Assembly (NCBI GenBank): GCA_018241725.1
Contig: JAFEDI010000105.1
Coordinates: 62,001-126,000 of the forward strand
DNA length: 64,000 nucleotides
Reading direction: 5' to 3'
Source: Pseudomonadota bacterium
Lineage (GTDB): Bacteria; Pseudomonadota; Gammaproteobacteria; Burkholderiales; Rhodocyclaceae
The notes beneath the pieces are model-generated. The model ran no database searches. It saw nothing but the letters and a program-made list of their open reading frames with translations, and was not told the DNA's origin. Position numbers and translations under genes: made by a program. This document shows positions 19,397-28,923 of the stretch, in pieces; the first letter of the stretch is position 1, and the number at the start of each line of letters is the position of its first letter.

Positions 19397-20089
19397 CTAC
19401 ACCGACAACATCTCCCTCACCTTGTGAGCCTCCATTTCATCCCCCCGCCCCGCACTAATAATCTCCCCCCGCTCCATCAACAGATAATGATCCGCCAACG
19501 ACCGCGCAAAGTCGTAGTACTGCTCCACCAGCAGAATCGCCATCTCGCCCGTCCCGGCCAGCGCCCGGATCGCCCGTTCGATGTCCTTGATGATCGACGG
19601 CTGGATGCCCTCGGTGGGCTCGTCGAGGATCAGCAGCTTCGGCCCCGGCGCCAGCGCGCGGCCGATGGCGAGCTGTTGCTGCTGGCCGCCGGAAAGGTCG
19701 CCGCCGCGCCGCCGCATCATCTGCTTGAGCACCGGAAACATCTCGAAAATGCGGGTCGGCACCTGGGCGCTGGCGGGCCGGGTGGCGAGGCCCATCATGA
19801 GGTTCTCCTCCACCGTCAGGCGCGGGAAGATCTCGCGGCCCTGGGGCACGTAGCCGATGCCGGCGCGCACGCGGCCGTAGCTGGGGGCCTTGGTGATGTC
19901 GGCGCCGTCGAGGGCGATGCTGCCGGTGGCGGCGGGCACCAGGCCCATCAGGGTCTTGAGCAGCGTGGTCTTGCCGACGCCGTTGCGCCCGAGCAGCGTG
20001 GTGACCTTGCCCATCGGCACCTCGAAGCTGAGGTTGCGCAGGATGTGGGAGCCGCCGTAGTACTGGTTGAGGTTGGTGACGGTAAGCAT
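19397..20089 (-). CDS. urtE: Urea ABC transporter ATPase UrtE
   Basis: 230 residues, LivF-type ATPase. Walker A GRNGVGKTTLLKT (about 34-46), signature LSGGQQQQLAIGRAL (with the GGQ rich loop), Walker B LLILDEPTEGIQ and H-loop LLVEQ. NQYYGGSHILRNL matches the UrtE N-terminus. Last gene of urtABCDE. The final codons are markedly G/T-rich compared with the rest of the gene. Confidence 0.94.
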   Translation of the reverse strand: MLTVTNLNQYYGGSHILRNLSFEVPMGKVTTLLGRNGVGKTTLLKTLMGLVPAATGSIALDGADITKAPSYGRVRAGIGYVPQGREIFPRLTVEENLMMGLATRPASAQVPTRIFEMFPVLKQMMRRRGGDLSGGQQQQLAIGRALAPGPKLLILDEPTEGIQPSIIKDIERAIRALAGTGEMAILLVEQYYDFARSLADHYLLMERGEIISAGRGDEMEAHKVREMLSV

Positions 20090-20092
20090 GGT

Positions 20093-20944
20093 TCAGCGCC
20101 CCAGATAGACTTCGATGACGCGCGGATCGGCCTGGACGGTGGCGAGGTCGCCCTCCGCCAGCACCGAGCCTTCGCACAATACGGTGACCTTGCCGCCGAG
20201 GGCTTCGACGAAGGCCATGTCGTGTTCGACGACGACCAGCGAGTGCTTGCCCTTGAGGCTGACGAACAGCTCGGCGGTGCGCTCGGTCTCGTCGTCGGTC
20301 ATGCCGGCGACGGGCTCGTCGAGGAGCAGCAGCTTGGGGTCCTGCACCAGCAGCATGCCGATCTCCAGCCACTGCTTCTGGCCGTGGGAGAGCAGGCCGG
20401 CCGGCCGGTCGGCCTGGTCGGCGAGACGGATCTGCCCGAGGGTGTCGGAGATCTTGTCCAGGTCGTCACCGAACAGGCGCGCGAACAGGCTCTTCTTGAC
20501 CCGCTTGTCGGTCTTCAGGGCCAGCTCCAGATTCTCGAAGACGGTGTGGTGCTCGAAGATGGTCGGCTTCTGGAATTTGCGGCCGATGCCGGCGTGGGCG
20601 ATCTGCGGTTCGGTCAGACGGGTCAGGTCGATGGTCTGGCCGAAGAAGGCCTTGCCCGAGTCGGGCCGGGTCTTGCCGGTGATGACGTCCATCATCGTGG
20701 TCTTGCCCGCCCCGTTGGGGCCGATGATGCAGCGCAGCTCGCCGGCATCGATCTGCAGGGACAGCTGGTTGAGGGCGCGAAAGCCGTCGAAGCTGACCGT
20801 GATGTCGTCCAGGTAGAGCATGACCTTGTGGGACAGGTCGAGCTCGCCGGGGGTCAGCACGTGGCTGGTGCTGGCCCCGCCGTCCCAGCCTTCCTTCTGG
20901 CCGTCGGCGGGGGCGTTGCGGGAGATGGAGGATTCGACGCGCAT
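20093..20944 (-). CDS. urtD: Urea ABC transporter ATPase UrtD
   Basis: 283 residues, LivG-type ATPase. Walker A GPNGAGKTTMMDVITGK, signature LLSHGQKQWLEIGMLL (LSHGQ variant typical of UrtD) and Walker B LLLLDEPVAGMTDDE. About 45 N-terminal residues precede the ABC domain. 3 nt from urtE and 2 nt from urtC, so tightly coupled. Confidence 0.94.
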   Translation of the reverse strand: MRVESSISRNAPADGQKEGWDGGASTSHVLTPGELDLSHKVMLYLDDITVSFDGFRALNQLSLQIDAGELRCIIGPNGAGKTTMMDVITGKTRPDSGKAFFGQTIDLTRLTEPQIAHAGIGRKFQKPTIFEHHTVFENLELALKTDKRVKKSLFARLFGDDLDKISDTLGQIRLADQADRPAGLLSHGQKQWLEIGMLLVQDPKLLLLDEPVAGMTDDETERTAELFVSLKGKHSLVVVEHDMAFVEALGGKVTVLCEGSVLAEGDLATVQADPRVIEVYLGR

Positions 20945-20946
20945 CG

Positions 20947-22164
20947 TCAGGCTCCTTTTGCGGCGGTGCCGTTGGGCAGCTTGGATTCAGGGGCGGCCGG
21001 GCTGCGCGGAGCAGCCGGCACAGCAGCGGCTTCGGCGCGGGCCGCCGCAATGGCGGCCTTCTCGGCCCGGCGGGCCTTGATCTTGGCCCACAGGCCGGCC
21101 ACGCCCTCGGGCAGGTAGAGGGTCACCAGGATGAACAGCAGGCCCAGGAAGAACAGCCAGTATTCGGGGAAGCTGGTGGTGAACCAGGTCTTCGACAGAT
21201 TGACGATGCCGGCCCCGAAGATCGGCCCGACCAGCGTGCCGCGCCCGCCTACCGCGACCCAGATGGCGATCTCGATGGAGTTGGCGACGGACATTTCCGA
21301 CGGGTTGATGATGCCCACCTGCGGCACGTAGAGCGCCCCGGCCAGGCCGCACAGCATGGCCGACACGGTCCAGATGAAGAGCTTGTAGTGCAGCGGGTTG
21401 TAGCCGATGAACATGACCCGGTTCTCGGCGTCGCGGATGGCGGTGAGGACGCGGCCGAACTTGGAGGCGATCAGCGCCTTGCCGAGGATCAGCGTGCCGA
21501 GCAGCAGCGTCACCGACAGGCCGAACAGCACCACGCGGGTCTCCGGCGCGGTGATCGAGTAGCCGAGGATGCGCTTGAAGTCGGTGAAGCCGTTGTTGCC
21601 GCCAAAGCCGGTCTCATTGCGGAAGAAGAACAGCATCGCGGCGTAGGTCATGGCCTGGGTGATGATCGAGAAATACACCCCCTTGATGCGCGAGCGGAAC
21701 GCGAAGTAGCCGAAGATCCAGGCGATCGCGCCGGGCACCACCACCGCCAGCAGCAGGCACCACAGGAAGCTGTCGGTGCCCGACCAGTACCAGGGCAGCT
21801 CCTTCCAGTCGAGGAAGACCATGAAGTCCGGGATGTCGGCACCGTAGCTGCCGTCGCGGCCGATCTGGCGCATCAGGTACATGCCGAAGCTGTAGCCGCC
21901 GAGGGCGAAGAACAGCCCGTGGCCGAGGGACAGGATGCCGCCGAAGCCCCAGATCAGGTCCATCGCCACCGCCACCACGGCGTAGCACAGGATCTTGCCG
22001 ATCAGGGTGATGGCATAGGTGGAGATGTGCAGCGGATGGCCCTCGGGCAGCATCAGGTGGGCCAGGGGTACCAGCACCCAGGCCGCCACAAGGACCGCCG
22101 CCACCGCCAGCCAGCCCCGCGGACCGAGGCCGGCAACAAGTTTCACGCTAACAGGTGTGCGCAT
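20947..22164 (-). CDS. urtC: Urea ABC transporter permease UrtC
   Basis: 405 residues, LivM-type permease with about ten membrane segments. WGFGGILSLGHGLFFALGGYSFGMYLMRQ is the UrtC signature, and RAEK/Ala-rich sequence forms a cytoplasmic tail after residue 355. Pairs with UrtB as the membrane channel. Confidence 0.94.
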   Translation of the reverse strand: MRTPVSVKLVAGLGPRGWLAVAAVLVAAWVLVPLAHLMLPEGHPLHISTYAITLIGKILCYAVVAVAMDLIWGFGGILSLGHGLFFALGGYSFGMYLMRQIGRDGSYGADIPDFMVFLDWKELPWYWSGTDSFLWCLLLAVVVPGAIAWIFGYFAFRSRIKGVYFSIITQAMTYAAMLFFFRNETGFGGNNGFTDFKRILGYSITAPETRVVLFGLSVTLLLGTLILGKALIASKFGRVLTAIRDAENRVMFIGYNPLHYKLFIWTVSAMLCGLAGALYVPQVGIINPSEMSVANSIEIAIWVAVGGRGTLVGPIFGAGIVNLSKTWFTTSFPEYWLFFLGLLFILVTLYLPEGVAGLWAKIKARRAEKAAIAAARAEAAAVPAAPRSPAAPESKLPNGTAAKGA

Positions 22165-22176
22165 GGCTGTCCCCGC

Positions 22177-23778
22177 TCAGTCGACGAACCGGCCCTTGAG
22201 GGCGAACAGCCCCTGGGGTCGCTTCTGGATGAAGATGATGATGAAGACCAGCACCAGAATCTTGGCGATGACCGCCCCGGCCCAGCCTTCGAGGAACTTG
22301 GTGACCACGCCGAGGCCCAGCGCCGCCCACACCGCACCGGCCAGCTGGCCGACGCCGCCGAGCACGACGACCATGAAGGAGTCGACGATGTAGCCCTGCC
22401 CCATGTCCGGCCCGACGTTGGCGATCTGCGACAAGGCGACGCCGCCGAGGCCGGCGATGCCGGAGCCGATGCCGAAGGCCAGGGTGTCGATGCGCGCCGT
22501 GGGCACGCCGACGCAGCCGGCCATCGGGCGGTTCTGCGTGACGGCGCGGACGAACATCCCCAGGCGGGTCTTGTTCATCAGCAGCCACACCACCAGCAGC
22601 ACGAAGCCCGAGAAGGCCACGATGACCAGGCGGTTCCACGGCAGGGACAGGTTCTCGGCCAGCTGCACGCCGCCGGACATCCACGCCGGGTTGGCTACTT
22701 CCACGTTCTGCGCGCCGAACAGCAGGCGCGCCGCCTGGATCAGCACCAGGGACAGGCCCCAGGTGGCCAGCAGGGTTTCCAGCGGACGGCCGTAGAGGTG
22801 GCGGATCACCGTGCGCTCCATCAGCATGCCCACCGCCGCGGCGACGAAGAAGGCCACCGGCACTGCGGCGACCACGTAGTAGTCGACGAAGTCCGGGAAG
22901 CGGCTGCGGAACAGGGCCTGCATCGCATAGGCGGAATAGGCGCCGACCATCAGCAGCTCGCCGTGGGCCATGTTGATGACGCCCATCACCCCATAGGTGA
23001 TGGCCAGGCCCAGGGCCGCCAGCAGCAGGATGGAGCCGAGGGAGATGCCGGTGAAAATCTGCCCGGCGGTGTCGCTCCACACCAGGCGGCCATCGATGGC
23101 CTTGATCGCGGTCTGGGCCGCCAGGCGGACCTTCTCGTCGGGTTCGGCAAAGGTATCGCCCTGCTTTTCGATCAGCGGCAGCAGCAGCGCCTTCACCGCC
23201 GGGCTGGCGGACTGGCCGAGGGTCTGCACGGCCTGCAGGCGGGCGGCGGCGTCAGGGCTGCTGAGGCTGGCCTGGGCCTGCAGTTGCACCAGGATGGTCT
23301 TGATCTCGCCGTCCTGCTCCTGCTTCAGGGCCTTGTCGAACAAGGGCAGCAGCGCCGCACCGTCGCCCATGTCGGCCAGCAGGGCCTTGGCGGCGGCCAG
23401 GCGTTCGGTCTTGTCGGCGGACAGCAGACGCAGCGCCGCGAGGGCGCCATCCACCTGCTGGCGCAGGCTGTTGTTGAGGCTGATGGAGTCCGGGCTGGCG
23501 GCCGGCTTCAGCGGCTTGCCGTTGGCGGCGTCCAGCACCTGCTCGCCGGCGACGATCACCAGCTTGTCGCCGGCCACCGCCACCGCGTCGTCGGAGAGGG
23601 CCTTGAGCAGGCGCGCCGCGTCGGCATCGCCGACAGACGCCAGCGCCGCCACGGCGCCCTGCTTGGCGTCGAAGTCTTCCGACGCGAGGCCCTTCAGCAC
23701 CTCGGGGGCCACGTCGGCGCGCACCGCGCCGGCGCCCAGGCCGAGGGCCAGGCTCAGGATGAGTAAAAGTCGTTTCAT
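22177..23778 (-). CDS. urtB: Urea ABC transporter permease UrtB
   Basis: 533 residues from the ATG at 23778 (signal-like MKRLLLILSLALGLGAGAVRA); the longer frame upstream runs into the intergenic terminator. Residues 22-240 are an exported helical, HEAT-like domain (LKGLASEDFDAKQGAVAAL repeats), then a LivH-type permease with GIMGVINMAHGEL-like GVMGVINMAHGELLMVGAY. The long N-terminal domain is known for UrtB in this group. Confidence 0.93.
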   Translation of the reverse strand: MKRLLLILSLALGLGAGAVRADVAPEVLKGLASEDFDAKQGAVAALASVGDADAARLLKALSDDAVAVAGDKLVIVAGEQVLDAANGKPLKPAASPDSISLNNSLRQQVDGALAALRLLSADKTERLAAAKALLADMGDGAALLPLFDKALKQEQDGEIKTILVQLQAQASLSSPDAAARLQAVQTLGQSASPAVKALLLPLIEKQGDTFAEPDEKVRLAAQTAIKAIDGRLVWSDTAGQIFTGISLGSILLLAALGLAITYGVMGVINMAHGELLMVGAYSAYAMQALFRSRFPDFVDYYVVAAVPVAFFVAAAVGMLMERTVIRHLYGRPLETLLATWGLSLVLIQAARLLFGAQNVEVANPAWMSGGVQLAENLSLPWNRLVIVAFSGFVLLVVWLLMNKTRLGMFVRAVTQNRPMAGCVGVPTARIDTLAFGIGSGIAGLGGVALSQIANVGPDMGQGYIVDSFMVVVLGGVGQLAGAVWAALGLGVVTKFLEGWAGAVIAKILVLVFIIIFIQKRPQGLFALKGRFVD

Positions 23779-23802
23779 GCTTGCTCCCGAAATCGGAGGG
23801 CG

Positions 23803-23844
23803 AAAAAATGGCCGGCTCCGGGCCCGGAGCCCACCGCCGGCCAA
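23803..23844 (-). terminator. Intercistronic attenuator between urtA and urtB
   Basis: On the minus strand GGCTCCGG-GC-CCGGAGCC (23814-23831) is nested inside GGCC/GGCC and followed by ATTTTTT. It lies between urtA and urtB in the direction of transcription. Partial termination here would give more binding protein than permease, a common design in ABC operons. Confidence 0.75.
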
Positions 23845-23874
23845 CACTGCCCTCTTGAGGAGGTTGGAGATTGC

Positions 23875-25134
23875 TTACAGCTTCTGCTTGCTTTCGTTGC
23901 CGGGGATGTACGGGCTCCACGGTTGGGCGCGGATCGGGCCCTTGGTCTTCCACACCACGTTGAACTGGCCGTCGGCCTTGATCTCGCCGATGAAGACCGG
24001 CTTGTGGAGGTGGTGGTTGGTCTCGTCCATCTTCAGCGTGAAGCCGGACGGCGCCTTGAAGGTCTGGCCCGCCATCGCCGCGATGACCTTGTCGGTGTCG
24101 GTGGACTTGGCCTTCTCGACGGCCTGGGCCCACATGTGGATGCCCACGTAGGTGGCTTCCATCGGGTCGTTGGTGACCACCGTGTCGGCCTTCGGCAGCT
24201 TGGCCTTCTTGGCCCAGTCGCGGTACATCTTGATGAACTTGTCGTTGTCGGGATTCTTCACCGACATGAAGTAGTTCCACGCGGCCAGGTGGCCGACCAG
24301 CGGCTTGGCATCGACGCCGCGCAGTTCTTCCTCACCCACCGAGAAGGCCACCACCGGCACGTCCTTGGCCTTCAGACCGGCGTTGCCCAGTTCCTTGTAG
24401 AAGGGCACGTTGGAGTCGCCGTTGATCGTCGAGATCACCGCGGTTTTCTTGCCCTCGCCGGCGAACTTCTTGATCTTGGCGATGATGGTCTGGTAGTCGG
24501 AATGGCCGAAGGGGGTGTACTCCTCCATGATGTCCGACTCGGCGACGCCCTTGCTCTTCAGGAAGGCGCGCAGGATCTTGTTGGTGGTGCGCGGATACAC
24601 GTAGTCGGTGCCGAGCAGTACGAAACGCTTGGCCGAGCCGCCCTCCTTGCTCATCAGGTATTCCACCGCCGGAATGGCCTGCTGGTTGGGCGCTGCGCCG
24701 GTGTAGAAGACGTTCTTCTCGAGCTCTTCGCCCTCGTACTGCACCGGGTAGAACAGCAGACCGTTGAGTTCCTTGTAGACCGGCAGCACCGACTTGCGGG
24801 ACACCGAGGTCCAGCAGCCGAAGGTCACCGCGACCTTGTCCTGGGACAGCAGCTGGCGGGCCTTCTCGGCGAACTTCGGCCAGTCGGAAGCCGGATCGAC
24901 GACTACCGGCTCGAGCTTCTTGCCGAGCACGCCCCCCTTGGCGTTGATTTCCTCGATGGTCATCAGCGCGGTTTCCTTGAGGGCGGTCTCGGAGATCGCC
25001 ATCGTGCCGGACAGGGAGTGCAGGATGCCGACCTTGATGGTGTCGGCCGCGTAGGCGCTGGAAGCGATGCCGCCCATCGCGGCGATGGAGGCGGAGATGA
25101 CGGCAGCCTTGAGGAAGGAACGACGGTTTTGCAT
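23875..25134 (-). CDS. urtA: Urea ABC transporter substrate-binding protein UrtA
   Basis: 419 residues. The N-terminus carries a twin-arginine signal (RRSFLKAAV, cleavage after SSAYA), so the protein is exported folded through Tat. DTIKVGILHSLSGTMAISE and GCWTSVSRKSVLPVYKELNGLLFYPVQYEG are the UrtA/AmiC-type signatures. It binds urea in the periplasm. The ATG at 25134 gives a proper Tat signal; the upstream in-frame ATG at 25182 does not. GGAG precedes the start. Confidence 0.95.
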   Translation of the reverse strand: MQNRRSFLKAAVISASIAAMGGIASSAYAADTIKVGILHSLSGTMAISETALKETALMTIEEINAKGGVLGKKLEPVVVDPASDWPKFAEKARQLLSQDKVAVTFGCWTSVSRKSVLPVYKELNGLLFYPVQYEGEELEKNVFYTGAAPNQQAIPAVEYLMSKEGGSAKRFVLLGTDYVYPRTTNKILRAFLKSKGVAESDIMEEYTPFGHSDYQTIIAKIKKFAGEGKKTAVISTINGDSNVPFYKELGNAGLKAKDVPVVAFSVGEEELRGVDAKPLVGHLAAWNYFMSVKNPDNDKFIKMYRDWAKKAKLPKADTVVTNDPMEATYVGIHMWAQAVEKAKSTDTDKVIAAMAGQTFKAPSGFTLKMDETNHHLHKPVFIGEIKADGQFNVVWKTKGPIRAQPWSPYIPGNESKQKL

Positions 25135-25345
25135 CGATGACTCCTTGGTATCAGTTGGGTTTTGGCTAATGCGGTGCAGCAATGGAGCGCAGATTACGGA
25201 GCCTGCCGGTTCCTCGAAATACGTCAGATTGCGTAGGTCCTGCGTAGTCCGCCGCCAAACCCGCAGAGGCCCACCGTTGCTGGCGCTGCAGCGAACGCCC
25301 TCCTATAACGGATGCATGGTCCCGACCAATCTCAAGGAGTCCTTC

Positions 25346-25915
25346 ATGCCCCGCATCCTCGTCTTCTCCGGCAGCAGCCGCCGGGAATCCCTCAATCGCA
25401 AGCTGGCCAAGGTGGCCGCGCAAGCCCTGACGGACCTGGGTGGAGACGTCACACTGATCGAACTGGCCGACTACCCGCTGCCGATTTACAACGGCGACCT
25501 GGAAGCGGCCGAGGGCATCCCGCCCGCCGCGCGCAAGCTGAAGGCCCTGTTCAAGGAAAACCACGCGCTGGTGATCGCCTCGCCGGAGAACAACTCGTCG
25601 ATGAGTTCCCTGCTCAAGAACACCCTCGACTGGATCTCCCGCGCCGATGGCGACGAGAGCGGCCTCGTGCCCTACCGGGACAAGATCGCCCTGCTGCTCG
25701 CCGCCTCCCCGGGCGCGCTGGGCGGCATGCGGGGACTGAAGCACCTGCGCGATTCGCTGGAAGGCCTCGGCGTGCTGGTGCTGCCGCAAACCCTGGCAGT
25801 CAGCCACGCCGACCAGGCCTTCGACGCCGACGGGCAACTGGACGAAGCCCGCAGCAAGACCCTGAAGCAACTGGCCGGCAAGCTGCTGCTCGTCAGCGGC
25901 GCGCTGGGCAGCTGA
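25346..25915 (+). CDS. NADPH-dependent FMN reductase family protein
   Basis: 189 residues, flavodoxin fold. FSGSSRRESLNRKLA (FMN phosphate loop) and SPENNSSMSSLLKNTLDWIS are the hallmark segments. AAGGAG lies 6 nt before the ATG at 25346. Probably reduces FMN or quinones with NAD(P)H. Divergent from urtA with a 211-bp shared promoter region in which I see no certain site. Confidence 0.9.
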   Translation: MPRILVFSGSSRRESLNRKLAKVAAQALTDLGGDVTLIELADYPLPIYNGDLEAAEGIPPAARKLKALFKENHALVIASPENNSSMSSLLKNTLDWISRADGDESGLVPYRDKIALLLAASPGALGGMRGLKHLRDSLEGLGVLVLPQTLAVSHADQAFDADGQLDEARSKTLKQLAGKLLLVSGALGS

Positions 25916-26002
25916 CGGCCGGCCGGGCTCGGCTAGAATCGAGGCAACTCATTCCGGATCGCCCGGCGCGCCGCCTCCAGCGGGCGCGGGTACGCTCACG
26001 CC

Positions 26003-27502
26003 ATGTTCGCTCCGTCACGCCCGATCTATCCCGTTGCCGGTATCCGCGCCATCGAGGCGCTGGCCATCCCCGGCGCCGAGCCCCCGCTGATGGAGCGCGC
26101 CGGCGCGGCCGCCGCCATGCTGGCCGCCCGCCTCGCCACCGGCGCCGGACCGGTGCTGGTCGCCTGCGGGCCGGGCAACAACGGCGGCGACGGTTTCGTC
26201 ATGGCCCGCCTGCTGCAGGCTGTCGGGCGCCGCGTGGAAGTCGTCTTTGCCGGCGATCCGACCCGCCTTCCCGCCGATGCCGCCGCCGCCCACGCCGCGT
26301 GGCTGGCCGCCGGTGGCACGACCTGCGCCGAGCTGCCGCCGCCCCCGCCGGAAGGCTGGGCGCTGGTGGTGGACGCGCTGTTCGGCATTGGCCTGCAGCG
26401 CCCCCTCGAGGGCCGCTACGCCGACTGGGTCGATGTCCTCAATACCCAGCCCTGCCCGCGCCTGGCGGTGGACATCCCGAGCGGGCTGGACGGCGACACC
26501 GGGCGCCGCCTGGGCACCTGCTTTGCGGCAACTCACACGATTACTTTCATCGCCCTCAAGCCCGGCCTGCTGACGCTGGACGGCCCCGACCAATGCGGCG
26601 AACTCCACCTCGCCACCATCGACGTGGACGCCGAAACCCTGGCCCCGGCGCCCGGCCGCGAGATCACGCCGGCACTGTTCGCGGCCCGCCTGCAGCCGCG
26701 CCTGCGCAACAGCCACAAGGGCAGCTACGGCGACGCGGCGCTGATCGGCGGTGCGCCGGGCATGGTCGGCGCCGCCGTGCTGGCCGGGCGGGCCGCCGCC
26801 CACCTGGGCGCCGGCCGGGTGCTGCTCGGCCTGCTCGACCCGGCCGCGCTGGCGGTGGACATCCTGCGCCCGGAACTGATGTTCCGCGCCGCCGCCGAGC
26901 TGCTGGCCGATCCTGCCATCGGCGCCTTCGCGGTCGGCCCCGGCCTCGGCCAGTCGGATGCGGCCCGCGCCCTCGTGCACGACGCGGTGCTGCGCACCAC
27001 GCCGCTGGTCCTCGACGCCGACGCCCTCAACCTGGTGGCCCGCGACAGCGAACTGCAACAGGCCGTCGCCCACCGCCACGCTCCGACGCTGCTGACGCCC
27101 CACCCCGCCGAAGCCGCCCGCCTGCTGGCATGTACGACACCCGACGTGCAGGCCGACCGACTCGCCGCCACGGTCAGGCTGGCCGCGCAGCTCGATGCGT
27201 GGGTCGTGCTGAAAGGCTGCGGCAGCGTGGTCGCCAGCCCCGACGGCGCCTGGTGGATCAACACCAGCGGCAACCCGGCGATGGCCACCGCCGGCATGGG
27301 CGACGTACTGAGCGGCATCCTCGCCGCGCTGCTGGCCCGCGGCTGGGACGCCCGCGACGCACTGCTGGCCGGCGTGCATCTGCATGGCCTGGCCGGTGAT
27401 GAATGTTGTGCCGAGCTGGGCCTCGACAGTGGCCTGCTGGCCGACGAAGTCGCGCCCGCCGCACGGCGCTGCTTCAACCGCTGGGTCCGCGGCGAAACCT
27501 GA
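26003..27502 (+). CDS. nnr: Bifunctional NAD(P)H-hydrate epimerase/dehydratase
   Basis: 499 residues with two domains. The N-terminal YjeF epimerase (about 1-210) has CGPGNNGGDGFVMARLL and DALFGIGL; the C-terminal ribokinase-like dehydratase (about 225-495) has KGSYGDAALIGG, LTPHPAEAARLL, VLKGCGSVV and the nucleotide motif NTSGNPAMATAGMGDVLSG. It repairs hydrated NADH/NADPH. Single gene; about 87 bp after the flavin reductase. Confidence 0.95.
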   Translation: MFAPSRPIYPVAGIRAIEALAIPGAEPPLMERAGAAAAMLAARLATGAGPVLVACGPGNNGGDGFVMARLLQAVGRRVEVVFAGDPTRLPADAAAAHAAWLAAGGTTCAELPPPPPEGWALVVDALFGIGLQRPLEGRYADWVDVLNTQPCPRLAVDIPSGLDGDTGRRLGTCFAATHTITFIALKPGLLTLDGPDQCGELHLATIDVDAETLAPAPGREITPALFAARLQPRLRNSHKGSYGDAALIGGAPGMVGAAVLAGRAAAHLGAGRVLLGLLDPAALAVDILRPELMFRAAAELLADPAIGAFAVGPGLGQSDAARALVHDAVLRTTPLVLDADALNLVARDSELQQAVAHRHAPTLLTPHPAEAARLLACTTPDVQADRLAATVRLAAQLDAWVVLKGCGSVVASPDGAWWINTSGNPAMATAGMGDVLSGILAALLARGWDARDALLAGVHLHGLAGDECCAELGLDSGLLADEVAPAARRCFNRWVRGET

Positions 27503-27617
27503 GGCACCATATCTTCACGCCCGCGCGAACACGCAGTTCTACATTCCGGCGGAACCTCGGCGCGGCGGCGTACACCAAAGCCGTTCGATCCATTTCCGCC
27601 AATCCACGCCCTAAGCC

Positions 27618-28496
27618 GTGACTCACCCTCCCCAACGCCCTCTGCTGGGCATCGTCCTGGCCATGCTGGCCGTCGTGCTGTTCTCGACGCTCGACGTGTC
27701 CACCAAGTACCTCAGCCAGCGCTTCCCGGTGCCGTTGCTGGTCTGGGCCCGCTACACCGTACACCTGCTGCTGATGCTGGTCTTCCTCGGCCCGCGGTTG
27801 CGCAGCCGCCTGTTCGTCACCCGCCATCCGATGCAGCACGCGCTGCGCTCGGTGCTGCTGCTGATCACCAGCCTGGGCGGCGTCGCCGCCTTTCAACGCA
27901 TGCCCTTGGCCGAAACCACGGCGATCATCTTCGCGTCGCCGGTGATCGTCGTACTGCTGGCCCGCCCGCTCCTCGGCGAGCGGATCGGTGCACTGCGCTG
28001 GCTGGCCGTGGTGCTCGGCTTCGGCGGCGTGCTGATGGTGGCCCGGCCGGGCAGCGGCCTGGTGATGGACGGCGTGATCTACGCGCTGGTGTCGGCGGTT
28101 GCATATGCGCTGTATCAGCTGCTGACCCGCCGCATGGCCGCCACCGAGAGCCCGGTGACGCTGCTGTTCTACACGGCGCTGGTCGGCTGCGGCGCCATGA
28201 GCCTCGCCATCCCGTGGCTGGACCACGGCCCCGTACCGTCCTCCACCGATTACACCCTGATGGCGCTGGTGGGCCTGCTCGCCGGCAGCGGTCACTTCCT
28301 GCTCACCCGCGCCTTCCGCGAAGCCCCCGCCTCCCTGCTGTCGCCGATGCTGTACGGCCAGCTGCTATGGTCCATGCTGTTCGGCTGGTTGGTCTTCCAG
28401 CATCTGCCCGACGCCGTCGCGCTGGCCGGCATGCTGGTCATCGGCGCAGCCGGCGTGCTGATCGCCATCGATAGCCAGCGCCAGCGTGGCACCTAG
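27618..28496 (+). CDS. DMT-superfamily (EamA) transporter
   Basis: 292 residues, ten predicted membrane helices in two EamA halves (about 12-140 and 155-285). Start is GTG at 27618. The second half carries the typical P-x-L-x-x-x-x-Y/W pattern (SLLSPMLYGQLLWSMLFGWLVF). Likely exports a metabolite or amino acid; substrate unknown. Confidence 0.88.
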   Translation: MTHPPQRPLLGIVLAMLAVVLFSTLDVSTKYLSQRFPVPLLVWARYTVHLLLMLVFLGPRLRSRLFVTRHPMQHALRSVLLLITSLGGVAAFQRMPLAETTAIIFASPVIVVLLARPLLGERIGALRWLAVVLGFGGVLMVARPGSGLVMDGVIYALVSAVAYALYQLLTRRMAATESPVTLLFYTALVGCGAMSLAIPWLDHGPVPSSTDYTLMALVGLLAGSGHFLLTRAFREAPASLLSPMLYGQLLWSMLFGWLVFQHLPDAVALAGMLVIGAAGVLIAIDSQRQRGT

Positions 28497-28603
28497 GCTT
28501 GTCCGAGCGGGAAACGTTTTCGTCTCCATCTGCTCTTGTATTGCGCTCGAAGCAGGCAAGAACCCGGACATCCAGGTTTTTGCGAAGAAAATACAGAAAG
28601 TGC

Positions 28604-28632
28604 TTGACGACCCCAGGTGGCCTTCCTATAAT
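28604..28632 (+). promoter_or_regulatory. Sigma-70 promoter of the tRNA-Val gene
   Basis: TTGACG (28604-28609), 17-bp spacer, TATAAT (28627-28632), and a GC-rich discriminator before the tRNA at 28650. Nearly perfect consensus, as expected for a stable RNA gene. Confidence 0.9.
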
Positions 28633-28649
28633 GCGCTCCTCAACTCACC

Positions 28650-28724
28650 GGGCGGTTAACTCAGCGGTAGAGTGCCACCTTCACACGGTGGAAGCCACTG
28701 GTTCGATCCCAGTACCGCCCACCA
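28650..28724 (+). tRNA. tRNA-Val (anticodon CAC)
   Basis: 75-nt cloverleaf with encoded CCA. Acceptor stem GGGCGGT/ACCGCCC, D-arm with AGCGGTAGAG, anticodon stem CCACC/GGTGG with loop TTCACAC (anticodon CAC, 28682-28684, reading GUG), T-arm CTGG-TTCGATC-CCAG, discriminator A. Its 3' end is duplicated at 29245-29268. Confidence 0.95.
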
Positions 28725-28734
28725 GATTCAGTAA

Positions 28735-28765
28735 ATCAGGCGCCTCCGGGCGCCTGATTTCGTTT
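28735..28765 (+). terminator. Terminator after tRNA-Val
   Basis: Perfect stem ATCAGGCGCC-TCCG-GGCGCCTGAT (28735-28758) followed by TTCGTTT, 10 nt after the tRNA. Confidence 0.85.
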
Positions 28766-28923
28766 ACGCCTTCTGCGTGCCCGGCAAGCCGGCCCCCCCG
28801 TCTCCAGCGCAGGGAATCGCCCCTATCTTCCAGCACCATCACGCAGCGCACCGCGGCACTGATCTTGTGAAGATTCAGTTGGCGATGCACACTTGCATCA
28901 CATCCGGAGCAAAGGACGGCGCC

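Noticed and set aside
25135-25345. Sigma-54 or NtrC promoter for urtA
   Set aside because: No sequence in the divergent gap keeps GG and GC at the required spacing.
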